This document shows, in pieces, positions 34,399-42,784 of a DNA stretch of 64,000 bases. Source of the stretch: Firm-04 sp045628085. GTDB lineage: Bacteria > Bacillota > Clostridia > Oscillospirales > Ruminococcaceae. Where the stretch lies: assembly GCA_045628085.1 (NCBI GenBank), contig JAZQOZ010000156.1:1-64000 (forward strand). The letters are read 5' to 3'. Position 1 is the first letter of the stretch; the number at the start of each line of letters is the position of its first letter. Both the position numbers and the translations under genes were made by a program. The notes below the pieces were generated by a model. That model was not told the DNA's origin. It saw nothing but the letters and a program-made list of their open reading frames with translations, and searched no databases.

Positions 34399-35361
34399 TC
34401 AAAATTCATCGAAATCTTTGATGATTTCCTCTCCCTGCATGGATTCCAGACCGAGATTATGCAGGAGTTCTTCCGTTGCATTGTAGCCCATTTTCTTCTG
34501 ACGGCTGTTCATTGCAGCGACTTCCATGATAACGGCAGTATTTCTGCCGGGCTTGACAGGAATTGTCATGGACGGGATCTTGACACCGAGGATATTCACA
34601 TACTGTTCATCGACACCCATGCGGTCGTATGTTTTCGCGGAATCCCACGGTTCCAGTTCGATGATCATATCAATTTCCTGCTGGAGCTTGACAGCGCCCA
34701 TACCGAACAGTCTGCGGACATTGATGATGCCGATGCCGCGAAGTTCGAGGAAATGACGGATGTTTTCAGGCGATGTGCCGACAAGATTCGTATTGGAAAC
34801 CTTGCGCAGTTCAACGGCATCATCGGCAACCAGACGGTGACCGCGCTTGACAAGCTCGATCGCACATTCGGATTTACCGACGCCGCTTTCACCTGTGATA
34901 AAGATACCTTCGCCGTAGATTTCAATGAGAACGCCGTGTCTTGTGACACGCGGTGCAAGATGCAGATTGAGGAAAGAAAGCAGATTCGAGGTGAAATGAG
35001 AGGTCGATTCCGAGGTGCGCAGTACCGGTACGCTGTATTTCTGTGCAAGTGTGAGGATCTCTGCAAAGCAGGGGAGTCCGCGGCTCAGGCACAGGCATTT
35101 GATATGTTCTGCGAACAGTGCATCGAGATGCGCTGCGCGTTCTTTTTCTTCAAGCGTTGAGAGATAGGCAAATTCCATTTTGCCGATGATCTGGATGCGT
35201 TCCGGGTTGAAATACTCATAAAAGCCCATGAGCTGTAAGCCGGGGCGCGTGATATCGTTCTCAGAAACGAGGATATCCTCCGGATTTCCCGGACAGTAGA
35301 GTACCTCCAGCCGGAATTCGTCAATGATCTGTTTCAGGGTTACGGTAAATCGTTCCGCCAT
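34399..35361 (-). CDS. hprK: HPr kinase/phosphorylase
   Basis: Phosphorylates HPr on Ser46 in response to fructose-1,6-bisphosphate and ATP, driving carbon catabolite repression through CcpA, and reverses the reaction with phosphate. The 320-residue product has an N-terminal MurE-like domain and a C-terminal kinase domain with Walker A GESGVGKSECAIEL and the HprK signature LELRGIGIINVRRLFGMGAV. It is first in its operon: AAAAGGAGG precedes the ATG and a promoter lies 40-70 bases upstream. Confidence 0.97.
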   Translation of the reverse strand: MAERFTVTLKQIIDEFRLEVLYCPGNPEDILVSENDITRPGLQLMGFYEYFNPERIQIIGKMEFAYLSTLEEKERAAHLDALFAEHIKCLCLSRGLPCFAEILTLAQKYSVPVLRTSESTSHFTSNLLSFLNLHLAPRVTRHGVLIEIYGEGIFITGESGVGKSECAIELVKRGHRLVADDAVELRKVSNTNLVGTSPENIRHFLELRGIGIINVRRLFGMGAVKLQQEIDMIIELEPWDSAKTYDRMGVDEQYVNILGVKIPSMTIPVKPGRNTAVIMEVAAMNSRQKKMGYNATEELLHNLGLESMQGEEIIKDFDEF

Positions 35362-35400
35362 GATAAAAGCCTCCTTTTATGTTATGGGATGTTCTTTTAT

Positions 35401-35429
35401 ATTATACCACATTTTTACAGAAAATGCAA
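35401..35429 (-). promoter_or_regulatory. Sigma-A promoter of the hprK operon
   Basis: On the minus strand, TTGCAT (35429-35424), a 17-base spacer and TATAAT (35406-35401) lie about 40 bases before hprK. Confidence 0.75.
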
Positions 35430-35453
35430 GTGCGCTGTGCAGTATGCACAAAT

Positions 35454-35484
35454 AAAAAGTCTCCGCACAAGGCGAAGACTTTTT
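35454..35484 (-). terminator. Intrinsic terminator of the Ser/Glu-linker lipoprotein
   Basis: AAAAAGTCT (35454-35462) pairs with AGACTTTTT (35476-35484), with an added CGC/GCG inner stem. The minus strand ends in a T run. It lies 13 bases after the lipoprotein stop and just upstream of the hprK promoter. Confidence 0.85.
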
Positions 35485-35496
35485 GATATGATGTTA

Positions 35497-36417
35497 TTAC
35501 ATTGCGCTGTTTTCCGGAGAAGTCTCTGTTTCGGCAGCGTCTGTTTCAGCAGGTGCTTCTTCGGTCACATCGCCGGTTTCTGCATTATCAGTGTTGTCAG
35601 CATTTTCTGTTTCACCGAATACGATCGGCATGGAATTGCCGTCTTTGTCGTAGAAGGTGAGATTGTCGATATAGATATCCACATCATTGCTCTGCCCCCA
35701 GCGCATAAAGACAAGCGTTGTGCCAGCATCATCTGCCGCATAGCCGTTTGTCGGGAGCAGTGCAGGGACATCCGTTTCACAGCGCCATGTGCCTTCGGAA
35801 TGCTCCCAGTCCTGATAATTGAATTCATAGTGCGTTGCCCAGTCATTCTGGATGAGATTGCCTTCCTCATCCTTGCGCTTTTCCGAGGCAAGGTTTCCGG
35901 CGAGTGCGCCGAGGAAGTTTCCGACAACGAGCGATTCCGTGCCGTCATCATTCTGCCACATCTCATTTGCAAGGCAGGTGAGGTCAACGCTGATATGCCC
36001 GATATTGCCGACATTTTCCAGACCGAGCATCTCCGGCAGATTGAAAACAAGCTTGACAACGCCGTAATCTGCGGCAGGATCATCGCGCAGTGCATGGACT
36101 TTCAGCTTCATATCACCGTCGAGATCCACGACCGACAATTCCACATCGCCTTCATCGCCGCCGCCGTTCATTTGATGACAGGTATAGAACGCGCCGTCAT
36201 CAAAGGTGATCGCATTTGCGTCGATCGGTCCGCAGTCTCTCGGCAGCGGATCGGACACAGAAGATTCTTCTTCGCTGCTTTCTTCGGATGACTCCGCGGC
36301 AGATGTTTCCGGTGCAGAGGTCTCAGCGGCAGAGGAACTGTCAGCGGTATCCTTTCCGCACGAAACGAGCGCACTGAGCATTGCCAAAGCGGAGAGCATG
36401 GCAAGCATTTTTTTCAT
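35497..36417 (-). CDS. Lipoprotein with Ser/Glu-rich linker, unknown function
   Basis: A 306-residue exported protein: lipobox LVSC (Cys20), a Ser/Glu/Ala-rich linker (about 21-60), a globular middle domain of about 200 residues, and an acidic Thr/Glu-rich tail. The middle domain has the alternating-strand pattern of a beta-sandwich (VELSVVDLDGDMKLKVHAL, DVDIYIDNLTFYDKDGN); DIYIDNLTF is common in carbohydrate-binding-like jelly rolls of surface proteins, so glycan binding is possible but unproven. The ATG at 36417 follows GGAGGAAAG. It is monocistronic. Confidence 0.78.
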   Translation of the reverse strand: MKKMLAMLSALAMLSALVSCGKDTADSSSAAETSAPETSAAESSEESSEEESSVSDPLPRDCGPIDANAITFDDGAFYTCHQMNGGGDEGDVELSVVDLDGDMKLKVHALRDDPAADYGVVKLVFNLPEMLGLENVGNIGHISVDLTCLANEMWQNDDGTESLVVGNFLGALAGNLASEKRKDEEGNLIQNDWATHYEFNYQDWEHSEGTWRCETDVPALLPTNGYAADDAGTTLVFMRWGQSNDVDIYIDNLTFYDKDGNSMPIVFGETENADNTDNAETGDVTEEAPAETDAAETETSPENSAM

Positions 36418-36445
36418 GTTTCTTTCCTCCGTATCAATCAGATAC

Positions 36446-36484
36446 ATTATAACGAAAGCCCCCTACATATTGCAGAGGGCATTC
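36446..36484 (-). promoter_or_regulatory. Overlapping terminator hairpin and lipoprotein promoter
   Basis: On the minus strand an 11-base stem with one mismatch (36474-36484 with 36454-36464) can terminate the upstream secreted-protein gene. Its downstream arm merges into TATAAT at 36451-36446, the -10 of the Ser/Glu-linker lipoprotein; the -35 is weak. Terminator and promoter share about 30 bases. Confidence 0.5.
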
Positions 36485-36525
36485 GTAATTTTCAATGAAA
36501 CTGCGTTTTTGCGCGTAATATCAAA

Positions 36526-37125
36526 TCAGTGCTTCTTGCGTGCGACAAATGCAGCAGCAGATGCAAGACCGAGTGCTGCAACAGCAATACCGACACCGGC
36601 ATCGCCTGTCTTAGCGGAAGTTGTGGTCTTTGCAGCAGTTGTGGATGTAACAGCAGCCGTAGCCTTTGTTGCAGTTGTTTCGACTTTCTGCAGCTCATTG
36701 CCGTCTTTGTCAAGCAGCTTGACAGAATCAAGATTCAAAGTTGCATCATTGCCCTCAGAAACCGGCTCAACCCAACGGAGTTCGACTGCAAGACCGTCTT
36801 TGACAGTACCTGCAAGGCTGTCGGATGTTGCCCATTCTGCGGTAAGCTCGCCGGATTCCTCTGTGGATTCAAACTCGACCTGAATTGCCTCGCCGCTGTT
36901 GTTATTGAATACGAAGCAGCCGGTAACCTTTGTGGAATTTGCGGAGACTTCTGCAACGATCTTATCCAGCTTGGAAAGATCAAGACCATCGACCGGGATC
37001 GTGTAGGTTTCTTTATCCTTCTCATTGCCGGTTTTCTTCAATACTTCTGCCGAAGCGGAAAAAGCCATAGCGGAAACTGCGATTGCACTTGCAGCCAGTG
37101 CTGCGACAAGAGACTTGATCTTCAT
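36526..37125 (-). CDS. Secreted protein with C-terminal KTGD-type cell-wall anchor
   Basis: A 199-residue exported protein with a classical signal peptide (cleavage after AFSASA, about residue 26). A compact domain of about 120 residues follows, with strand patterns and one Cys, like the lipoprotein downstream (DSVKLLDKDGNEL). Then come a Thr/Ala-rich linker and a C-terminal sorting-signal layout: SAKTGD, a hydrophobic helix, and the basic end RKKH. The usual LPxTG is replaced by AKTGD. GGAGG precedes the ATG. The function of the globular domain is unknown. Confidence 0.8.
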   Translation of the reverse strand: MKIKSLVAALAASAIAVSAMAFSASAEVLKKTGNEKDKETYTIPVDGLDLSKLDKIVAEVSANSTKVTGCFVFNNNSGEAIQVEFESTEESGELTAEWATSDSLAGTVKDGLAVELRWVEPVSEGNDATLNLDSVKLLDKDGNELQKVETTATKATAAVTSTTAAKTTTSAKTGDAGVGIAVAALGLASAAAFVARKKH

Positions 37126-37184
37126 GATTACGTATCCTCCATCATTACATTATGCTGCTGACGGCAGCACATTCTTTTCGTTTA

Positions 37185-37214
37185 TTATAACATTTTTGGA
37201 CGGGAAAAGTCTAT
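37185..37214 (-). promoter_or_regulatory. Sigma-A promoter of the KTGD-anchored protein
   Basis: On the minus strand, TAGACT (37214-37209), an 18-base spacer and TATAAT (37190-37185) lie about 60 bases before the ATG. Confidence 0.65.
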
Positions 37215-37294
37215 TCACCGAAATAACAAATATGTTGAAAAAGAGATGCTTGTTATTCGACATACTATACAAAAATCGCGGCTGTGCCATGCAA

Positions 37295-40200
37295 TCAGGC
37301 AGATGGCGCAGAATGTTCTTCAAATATTGCGATCACTTCGCGCATCAGATCAACGGAAAGCTCATTCTTTTGCAGGCGTACAGCGACATAATAAGGCGCG
37401 GTTTTATCATTGAAAGCAATGCGGTCATAATATTTGACCATAAGTGCCTGAAGCTGTTGTGCGTTCGGCTTTGTGACGAAGAAGAACAGTGCGCCGCGTT
37501 TCTGGGAGATCTCCGTAATGCCGAGTCTTCCGGCAGTATTGCGCAGCAGAGATGCACCGATCAGATTGAGCAGGCTTTTCGGCGGATCACCGAAACGGTC
37601 GATCAGTTCGTCAATGAGATCAGTCTGATCGTCTGCTGTTTCGACAAGTGCGATCCTGCGGTAGATCTCCAGACGCGAGGTCATGCTGACGATATAATCT
37701 TCAGGGATATGTGCCTCGACCTGAATATCAACGGTACAGGCAGGCGGTTTGACCGGTTCGCCCTTTTCCTCTGCGATCGCTTCATTGAGCATTTTCAGGT
37801 ACATTTCATAGCCGACCTGTTCCATTTGTCCGTGCTGCTGACCGCCGAGAATGCTGCCTGCACCGCGGATCTCAAGATCACGCATTGCGATGCGGAAACC
37901 GCTGCCGAACTGTGTGAATTCGCGCATGGCATTCAGCCGCTTTTCTGCGACTTCTGTCAGCGAACGGTTCTTCTGATAGGTGAAATATGCATAAGCACGG
38001 CGGTTGGAGCGGCCGACTCTGCCTCTGAGCTGATAAAGCTGTGACAGTCCGAAACGGTCTGCCTGTTCGAGAATGAGCGTATTGACATTCGGAACATCAA
38101 CGCCGGTCTCGATGATCGTTGTGCAGACGAGGATATCAATTTCATGTTCAACGAGCCTGTTCCAGACTTCGCTGATCTCCAGTTCGGACATTTTGCCGTG
38201 TGCATAGCCGATGCGTGCATCGGGGAGCATATCCTGCAATTTTCCGGCGCATTGCAGGATCGTTTCGACACGGTTATGAATATAGTATACCTGTCCGCCG
38301 CGTTTCAGTTCGCGCTGAATTGCCTGTACGATCAGTCCTGCATCATATTCCAGAACAAAGCTCTGCACGGGATATCTGTCCTGCGGCGGTTCTTCGATCA
38401 CGCTCATATCACGGATGCCGGAGAGCGCCATATTCAGTGTGCGCGGGATCGGTGTTGCGGAGAGCGTCAGAATGTCGATGCCGTGAAATGCTTCCTTGAA
38501 GCGTTCTTTATGCGCGACACCGAATCGCTGTTCCTCGTCGATGATCGCAAGACCGAGCGCTGCAAATTTCACATCTTTGGAAAGCAGTCTGTGCGTACCG
38601 ATCAGCAGGTCGATCGTACCGTTTGCGGTTTTTTTGAGGATCTCCGTCTGCTGCTTGGACGTGCGGAAACGGGAGAGCAGTTCAATATTGATCGGTGCGG
38701 CTTCAAAACGCCGGAGTGCAGTTTCGTAGTGCTGATGTGCAAGCACCGTTGTCGGCGCGAGAATGACGCACTGTTTGCCGGAGAGGACGCATTTGAGCGC
38801 CGCACGGAAGGCGACTTCTGTTTTGCCGAAGCCGACATCGCCGCAGAGCAGACGATCCATCGGACGTTCGCGTTCCATATCTCTTTTGATCTCCTCGATA
38901 CTGCGGAGCTGATCGGCTGTTTCGATATACGGGAAGCGCCCCTCAAAATCGCGCTGTATCTCATCATCCGGCTCGAAGCGGAAGCCGACTGCCTTTTCAC
39001 GGGCGGCATAGAGCCGGATCAGCTGCGCTGCCATGTCCTTGACTGCCTTTTTGACGGTGGTACGTGTTTTCTGCCATTCCTGCGAGCCAAGTTTATTGAG
39101 TTTTACGGCAACATCATCCTTGCCGCCGATATAGCGTGAAACAAGATCAAGCTGTGTGACAGGGACGAACAGTTCATCGCCGCCGAGGTATTCGATCGTG
39201 ATATAATCCTTGGTGATGCCTTCCATATCGAGCTTTTTGATGCCCTTGAACCGTCCGATGCCGTGTGCCGCATGAACCACGACATCACCCTCGGAAATCT
39301 CAGAAAGAGCGCGGATCTCCTGTCCTTTTTTGAAACGGCGCTTTTTAAGAACGGTACTCTGCGCCTTGCTTTGCGCGATGCAGGCATACTTAATGGACGG
39401 ATATTCAAATCCGGCAGACAGTCCGCTTCGCATCAGCAGGACTTTTCCGGGTTCGGCAGGTGTATCATTATCTGCGATTGCGCAGTTGATACCGCTTTCC
39501 TGAAGATCCTGCATGAGGATCGGCAGTGTTTTTTCTGTTCCGCCGCAGACCATGACGCAGTAATTCCGCTTGCAGAGTTCCGTCAGATCATCCGTGAGAA
39601 TGCGCGTGCTGCCGCCCCACGGAGCGTTCTGTGTTGCTTCAACGGAGAGCATTTTCTGGAAATTGAAGCTGCTTGTACTGTTGAGAAATGCATTCATGCA
39701 GATCAGCGGATGCGCTTTTGCAGCGGTCAGCACGCTGTTTGCATCGAGATAATATTCCGCAAGCTGCCGGCAGATCTTGCCGTCTTCCAGCATCAGCTTG
39801 ACATCTTCATGATAACGTGACTGCAAGCCTTGAAGTACATCAAGGAGCGAACCGGTTTCGCAGAGAACGATACTGCCGCTGAAATAATCGAACAGTGTCG
39901 CCTGTTCCGGATAGATCAGCGGAAAATACAGGTCGATATTGAGCAGGGGAATGCCGCTTTCCAGTTTCTCTGCGTCAGCGCTGAGCTGTTCTTTCAGTTC
40001 GGCGGCGTGTTTGCCGCGAACGAGCTTTGCAGTCTGCCGGATACGTTCCGCGAGAAATGCAGGATCGGGCAGCGCTTCAACAGCAGGGATCAGTGCGGCT
40101 TCATCCATGACATCGGTGCGGCGCTGTGTTTCCGGCTCGAACCATGCCATACAGTCGATCTCATCTCCCCATAATTCGGCACGCAGCGGCAGCGGATTCT

Positions 40201-40753
40201 GCGGTGAGAAAATGTCAATGATCGAGCCGCGGACAGAATATTGTCCGGGTGCATCGACCTGCTCACAGCGCAGATAACCGAGTGTGGTGAGTGCCTCAGT
40301 GAGCTGCTCTCTGTCGATGCTCTCACCGATCTTGATATGCAGTGTGCGTGTTTCGAGAATATCTTTCGGGAGCGTATACTGCATAACGGCTTCGGCAGAG
40401 GCGGCAAGCACACGGCATTCGCCATTGCAGAGCGCAGACAGCGCACTCAGCCGCAAATGTTCGTATTCACGGGAAATTCCGGCTGCTTCGAGAAAATTCA
40501 GCTCTTTGGCAGGATAGGGATAGGCGATGCGGCAGCCTGCCATGAAATTGATATCCTCACAGAGCTGCCGGACAGCAGATTCATCCGGCAGAACGGCGAG
40601 AACCGGCTGCTCCAGAGAGAGCGTGAACAAAATTTGTGCCTTATGGATCTGTGAAACACCGGTCAGCGAAACAGGGGAGATATCCTTTGCGCGTGCGGTG
40701 CGGAGTTCCTTCATGACGGGCAGCTGCGCGGCTGCTTCAGTAAAGAATCGCAT
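37295..40753 (-). CDS. mfd: Transcription-repair coupling factor
   Basis: Mfd removes stalled RNA polymerase from damaged DNA and recruits UvrA. The 1152-residue product is full length: a UvrB-like N-terminal module (about 1-450), the RNA-polymerase-interacting domain (VVHAAHGIGRFKGI), a RecG-type motor with Walker A GDVGFGKTEVAFRA and DEEQ box IDEEQRFGV, helicase motif VI QLRGRVGRS, and the C-terminal D7 domain. AAGGAG precedes the ATG. It lies downstream of pth, the same linkage as pth-mfd in Bacillus. Confidence 0.97.
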   Translation of the reverse strand: MRFFTEAAAQLPVMKELRTARAKDISPVSLTGVSQIHKAQILFTLSLEQPVLAVLPDESAVRQLCEDINFMAGCRIAYPYPAKELNFLEAAGISREYEHLRLSALSALCNGECRVLAASAEAVMQYTLPKDILETRTLHIKIGESIDREQLTEALTTLGYLRCEQVDAPGQYSVRGSIIDIFSPQNPLPLRAELWGDEIDCMAWFEPETQRRTDVMDEAALIPAVEALPDPAFLAERIRQTAKLVRGKHAAELKEQLSADAEKLESGIPLLNIDLYFPLIYPEQATLFDYFSGSIVLCETGSLLDVLQGLQSRYHEDVKLMLEDGKICRQLAEYYLDANSVLTAAKAHPLICMNAFLNSTSSFNFQKMLSVEATQNAPWGGSTRILTDDLTELCKRNYCVMVCGGTEKTLPILMQDLQESGINCAIADNDTPAEPGKVLLMRSGLSAGFEYPSIKYACIAQSKAQSTVLKKRRFKKGQEIRALSEISEGDVVVHAAHGIGRFKGIKKLDMEGITKDYITIEYLGGDELFVPVTQLDLVSRYIGGKDDVAVKLNKLGSQEWQKTRTTVKKAVKDMAAQLIRLYAAREKAVGFRFEPDDEIQRDFEGRFPYIETADQLRSIEEIKRDMERERPMDRLLCGDVGFGKTEVAFRAALKCVLSGKQCVILAPTTVLAHQHYETALRRFEAAPINIELLSRFRTSKQQTEILKKTANGTIDLLIGTHRLLSKDVKFAALGLAIIDEEQRFGVAHKERFKEAFHGIDILTLSATPIPRTLNMALSGIRDMSVIEEPPQDRYPVQSFVLEYDAGLIVQAIQRELKRGGQVYYIHNRVETILQCAGKLQDMLPDARIGYAHGKMSELEISEVWNRLVEHEIDILVCTTIIETGVDVPNVNTLILEQADRFGLSQLYQLRGRVGRSNRRAYAYFTYQKNRSLTEVAEKRLNAMREFTQFGSGFRIAMRDLEIRGAGSILGGQQHGQMEQVGYEMYLKMLNEAIAEEKGEPVKPPACTVDIQVEAHIPEDYIVSMTSRLEIYRRIALVETADDQTDLIDELIDRFGDPPKSLLNLIGASLLRNTAGRLGITEISQKRGALFFFVTKPNAQQLQALMVKYYDRIAFNDKTAPYYVAVRLQKNELSVDLMREVIAIFEEHSAPSA

Positions 40754-40789
40754 AAATCTGTTCTCCTTATATCAGAATGCAAAGCGTTT

Positions 40790-40817
40790 CAGGGGATATC
40801 CGGACGGATACCCCCTG
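40790..40817 (-). other. Hairpin between the LRR lipoprotein and mfd
   Basis: A 13-base-pair stem (40805-40817 with 40790-40802, G-U wobble on the minus strand) lies between the two genes. It lacks a T-tract, so it is more likely an RNA-stability or processing element than a terminator. Confidence 0.45.
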
Positions 40818-40830
40818 CGTCAGTATTCAA

Positions 40831-41895
40831 TTATTTCTTTTTGACAGATTCCGGCGAAAATTCGTCTGTATCATCAAATTTGTACTTGTATTTTTTCGCA
40901 AATTTTGCAGCCTGCGAATCCTTTTCGCCGTAGATCGTTCCTTTGAAAGTATCCTCATTGCTGCTGTTTTTCTTATTGCTGAATGTTGATGTATCCGCAT
41001 AGATCGTGCATTCCGGATTCGGGATGACCACTGCCTTGAGCTTCGGACAATCATAAAACGCACATTTTCCGATCGACTGTACGCTTTCGGGCAGGACAAC
41101 TGCCGTCAGCTGATCGCAGGCATGGAAAGCGTAGTCGCAGACGGATACAACGTGATCGGGCACAATGATCTCACCGGAGCAGCGTTTGCCTGTGTCATAG
41201 AGTCTGCCGTTGAAAATGATGAGATCACGGTGAAAGAGCAGGCCTTCGTACCACGGTGTCAGAGAAAAAGCGCTGTCTCCGATCGTGTCAATGCCTGACG
41301 GAACGGTCAGCGTTGTCAGGCTGGAACACATGGCAAATGCTCTTTGTCCGATGTGCATGACGCTTTCGGGTATCACGACTTCATGAAGATTTTTGCAGCC
41401 GTAGAAGGCGTACTCGCCGATCTCATGGATGCCTTCCGGAATCGTGACCTTTGAGAGCGTATAGCAGCAATAAAATGCGCTTGATTTGTCCGCTTCAAAT
41501 CGGTTGGTATCAGAAAACTCAACGGATACGATCCTGGTGACGGGCAGTCCGCTGATGGTTTCCGGAATCACAAGCTCCTCTGCCTGAAAATTGGATGCAT
41601 GACCGGTGATCTCGGCGTGCTCCTGATAGAGCGCATAGCAGATACCCTCATCGGTCGTTCCGCTGCGGACGAGCTTTGTGTCCTTCGGGAACGGATCGGG
41701 CTGCGGCTCTTTTACGGTTTGAGAGAGATAAAGACCGTCCTCATAGGTCGCCTTGCCGAATTCATCTTCCTCTGCCGGTTCGATGCCGAGCCAAAGTCCG
41801 GCAGTGCTGCTTTCATCGCCGCCTGTACTGCCTGTGCATCCGGTCAGCAGAATACAGAAAACTGCCAGAACTGCGGCGATCGGTTTCAGGTGCAT
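40831..41895 (-). CDS. Leucine-rich-repeat (BspA-type) lipoprotein
   Basis: A 354-residue exported lipoprotein (lipobox LTGC, Cys20). From about residue 105 it carries LRR_5/BspA-like repeats such as LSKVTIPEGIHEIGEYAFYGC, LHEVVIPESVMHIGQRAF and LTAVVLPESVQSIGKCAFYDC. These repeats are used for adhesion or ligand binding on the surface of gut bacteria. The first 100 residues are a non-repeat domain of unknown type. The gene overlaps the end of pth by ten bases, so a surface protein is embedded in a housekeeping operon. Confidence 0.9.
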   Translation of the reverse strand: MHLKPIAAVLAVFCILLTGCTGSTGGDESSTAGLWLGIEPAEEDEFGKATYEDGLYLSQTVKEPQPDPFPKDTKLVRSGTTDEGICYALYQEHAEITGHASNFQAEELVIPETISGLPVTRIVSVEFSDTNRFEADKSSAFYCCYTLSKVTIPEGIHEIGEYAFYGCKNLHEVVIPESVMHIGQRAFAMCSSLTTLTVPSGIDTIGDSAFSLTPWYEGLLFHRDLIIFNGRLYDTGKRCSGEIIVPDHVVSVCDYAFHACDQLTAVVLPESVQSIGKCAFYDCPKLKAVVIPNPECTIYADTSTFSNKKNSSNEDTFKGTIYGEKDSQAAKFAKKYKYKFDDTDEFSPESVKKK

Positions 41896-42587
41896 TCTTT
41901 GTCCCCCTCATTCTGCTGTCCGGCAGCATCCGGCTGCGGCGTTTTGGATTTTTTCTGTTTTCCTGTGTTAAAGCGGTTCATGGCGAGATCGGTTTTTCCT
42001 TCCAGCATGAGTGACAGTGCGCCGCTGACGGTTTTTGCGGTTTCTGCGAGCGTATCGCGTTCAGCCGGAGAAAATGCCGACAGCACCCAGTCTGCGAGAT
42101 CGTAGTCCGGATGCGGTTTCTGTCCGATGCCGACACGGATTCTGGGGAATGTATCCGCACCGGAAAGATAAATGATATTTTTCATGCCGTTGTGACCGCC
42201 GTCACTGCCTTTTTTGCGGATGCGCAGTTCACCGACACCGAGATTGATATCATCATATATGATAATGGTACGCTCCGGCGGAATTTGATAGAACTGCATG
42301 GCTTCTGTAACAGCCTGTCCGCTGAGATTCATAAAAGTATCCGGCTTCATCAGCAGGCAGCGGATGCCGCCGCATTCCGCCATTGCGGTATTCGCCTTGA
42401 ACTGATGCTTGCCGAATTTCGCGCCGCACTGTTCTGCAAAGGCATCTATCATCATGAAGCCTGCATTGTGGCGCGTATTCTGATATTTTTCACCGATATT
42501 GCCCAGTCCTGCGATGATATATTCTGGCGGACCTGTGACAGCCGGTGCATTGGATTCGATTTGCTTGAAAAGGTCAAAAATGCTCAC
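41886..42587 (-). CDS. pth: Peptidyl-tRNA hydrolase with N- and C-terminal extensions
   Basis: Releases tRNA from abortive peptidyl-tRNA. The 233-residue product contains the conserved core YIIAGLGNIGEKYQNTRHNAGF (catalytic His in TRHN), FMNLSGQAV and YDDINLGVGELRIRKKGSDGGHNGMK. It is longer than the usual 185-195 residues: about 20 extra residues precede the core and about 25 charged residues follow it. It starts with GTG, with AAAAGGAAG upstream. Confidence 0.95.
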   Translation of the reverse strand: MSIFDLFKQIESNAPAVTGPPEYIIAGLGNIGEKYQNTRHNAGFMMIDAFAEQCGAKFGKHQFKANTAMAECGGIRCLLMKPDTFMNLSGQAVTEAMQFYQIPPERTIIIYDDINLGVGELRIRKKGSDGGHNGMKNIIYLSGADTFPRIRVGIGQKPHPDYDLADWVLSAFSPAERDTLAETAKTVSGALSLMLEGKTDLAMNRFNTGKQKKSKTPQPDAAGQQNEGDKECT

Positions 42588-42613
42588 GGTATCTGCTTCC
42601 TTTTATTTTGGAA

Positions 42614-42784
42614 TTACTTTGCATACACTGCTTTGATGCAGGCATTGTCCGGATCGCTTCTCTGACGATTTCCGGATCGCAGTTTTCATAGTCATTTGCT
42701 TTCTGTCTGACCGCATCCGGCAGCACCGGCTGAAAGCAGCAGACAAAGAAAGGAAACTGTCAGTTCCTTTGATATGCTTTTCAT
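42614..42784 (-). pseudogene. Frameshifted small lipoprotein gene
   Basis: The ATG at 42784 overlaps the stop of the upstream PHP gene (ATGA). It encodes a lipoprotein signal (MKSISKELTVSFLCLLLSAG, then AAGC, Cys24) but stops at TGA 42694-42692 after 30 residues. A shifted frame then reads NDYENCDPEIVREAIR, and the original frame resumes as DNACIKAVYAK before TAA at 42616-42614. Start and final stop are in the same frame, so two compensating indels would restore a protein of about 56 residues. A genuine 30-residue lipopeptide is the alternative reading. Confidence 0.6.

Noticed and set aside
37279..37305. Hairpin around the mfd stop codon as a terminator
   Set aside because: On the minus strand the stem has a C-A mismatch, and the following T run is short and separated by about eight bases.
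38144..39139. Plus-strand open frame (331 codons) inside mfd
   Set aside because: It lies opposite the Mfd motor domain and shows only shadow composition.
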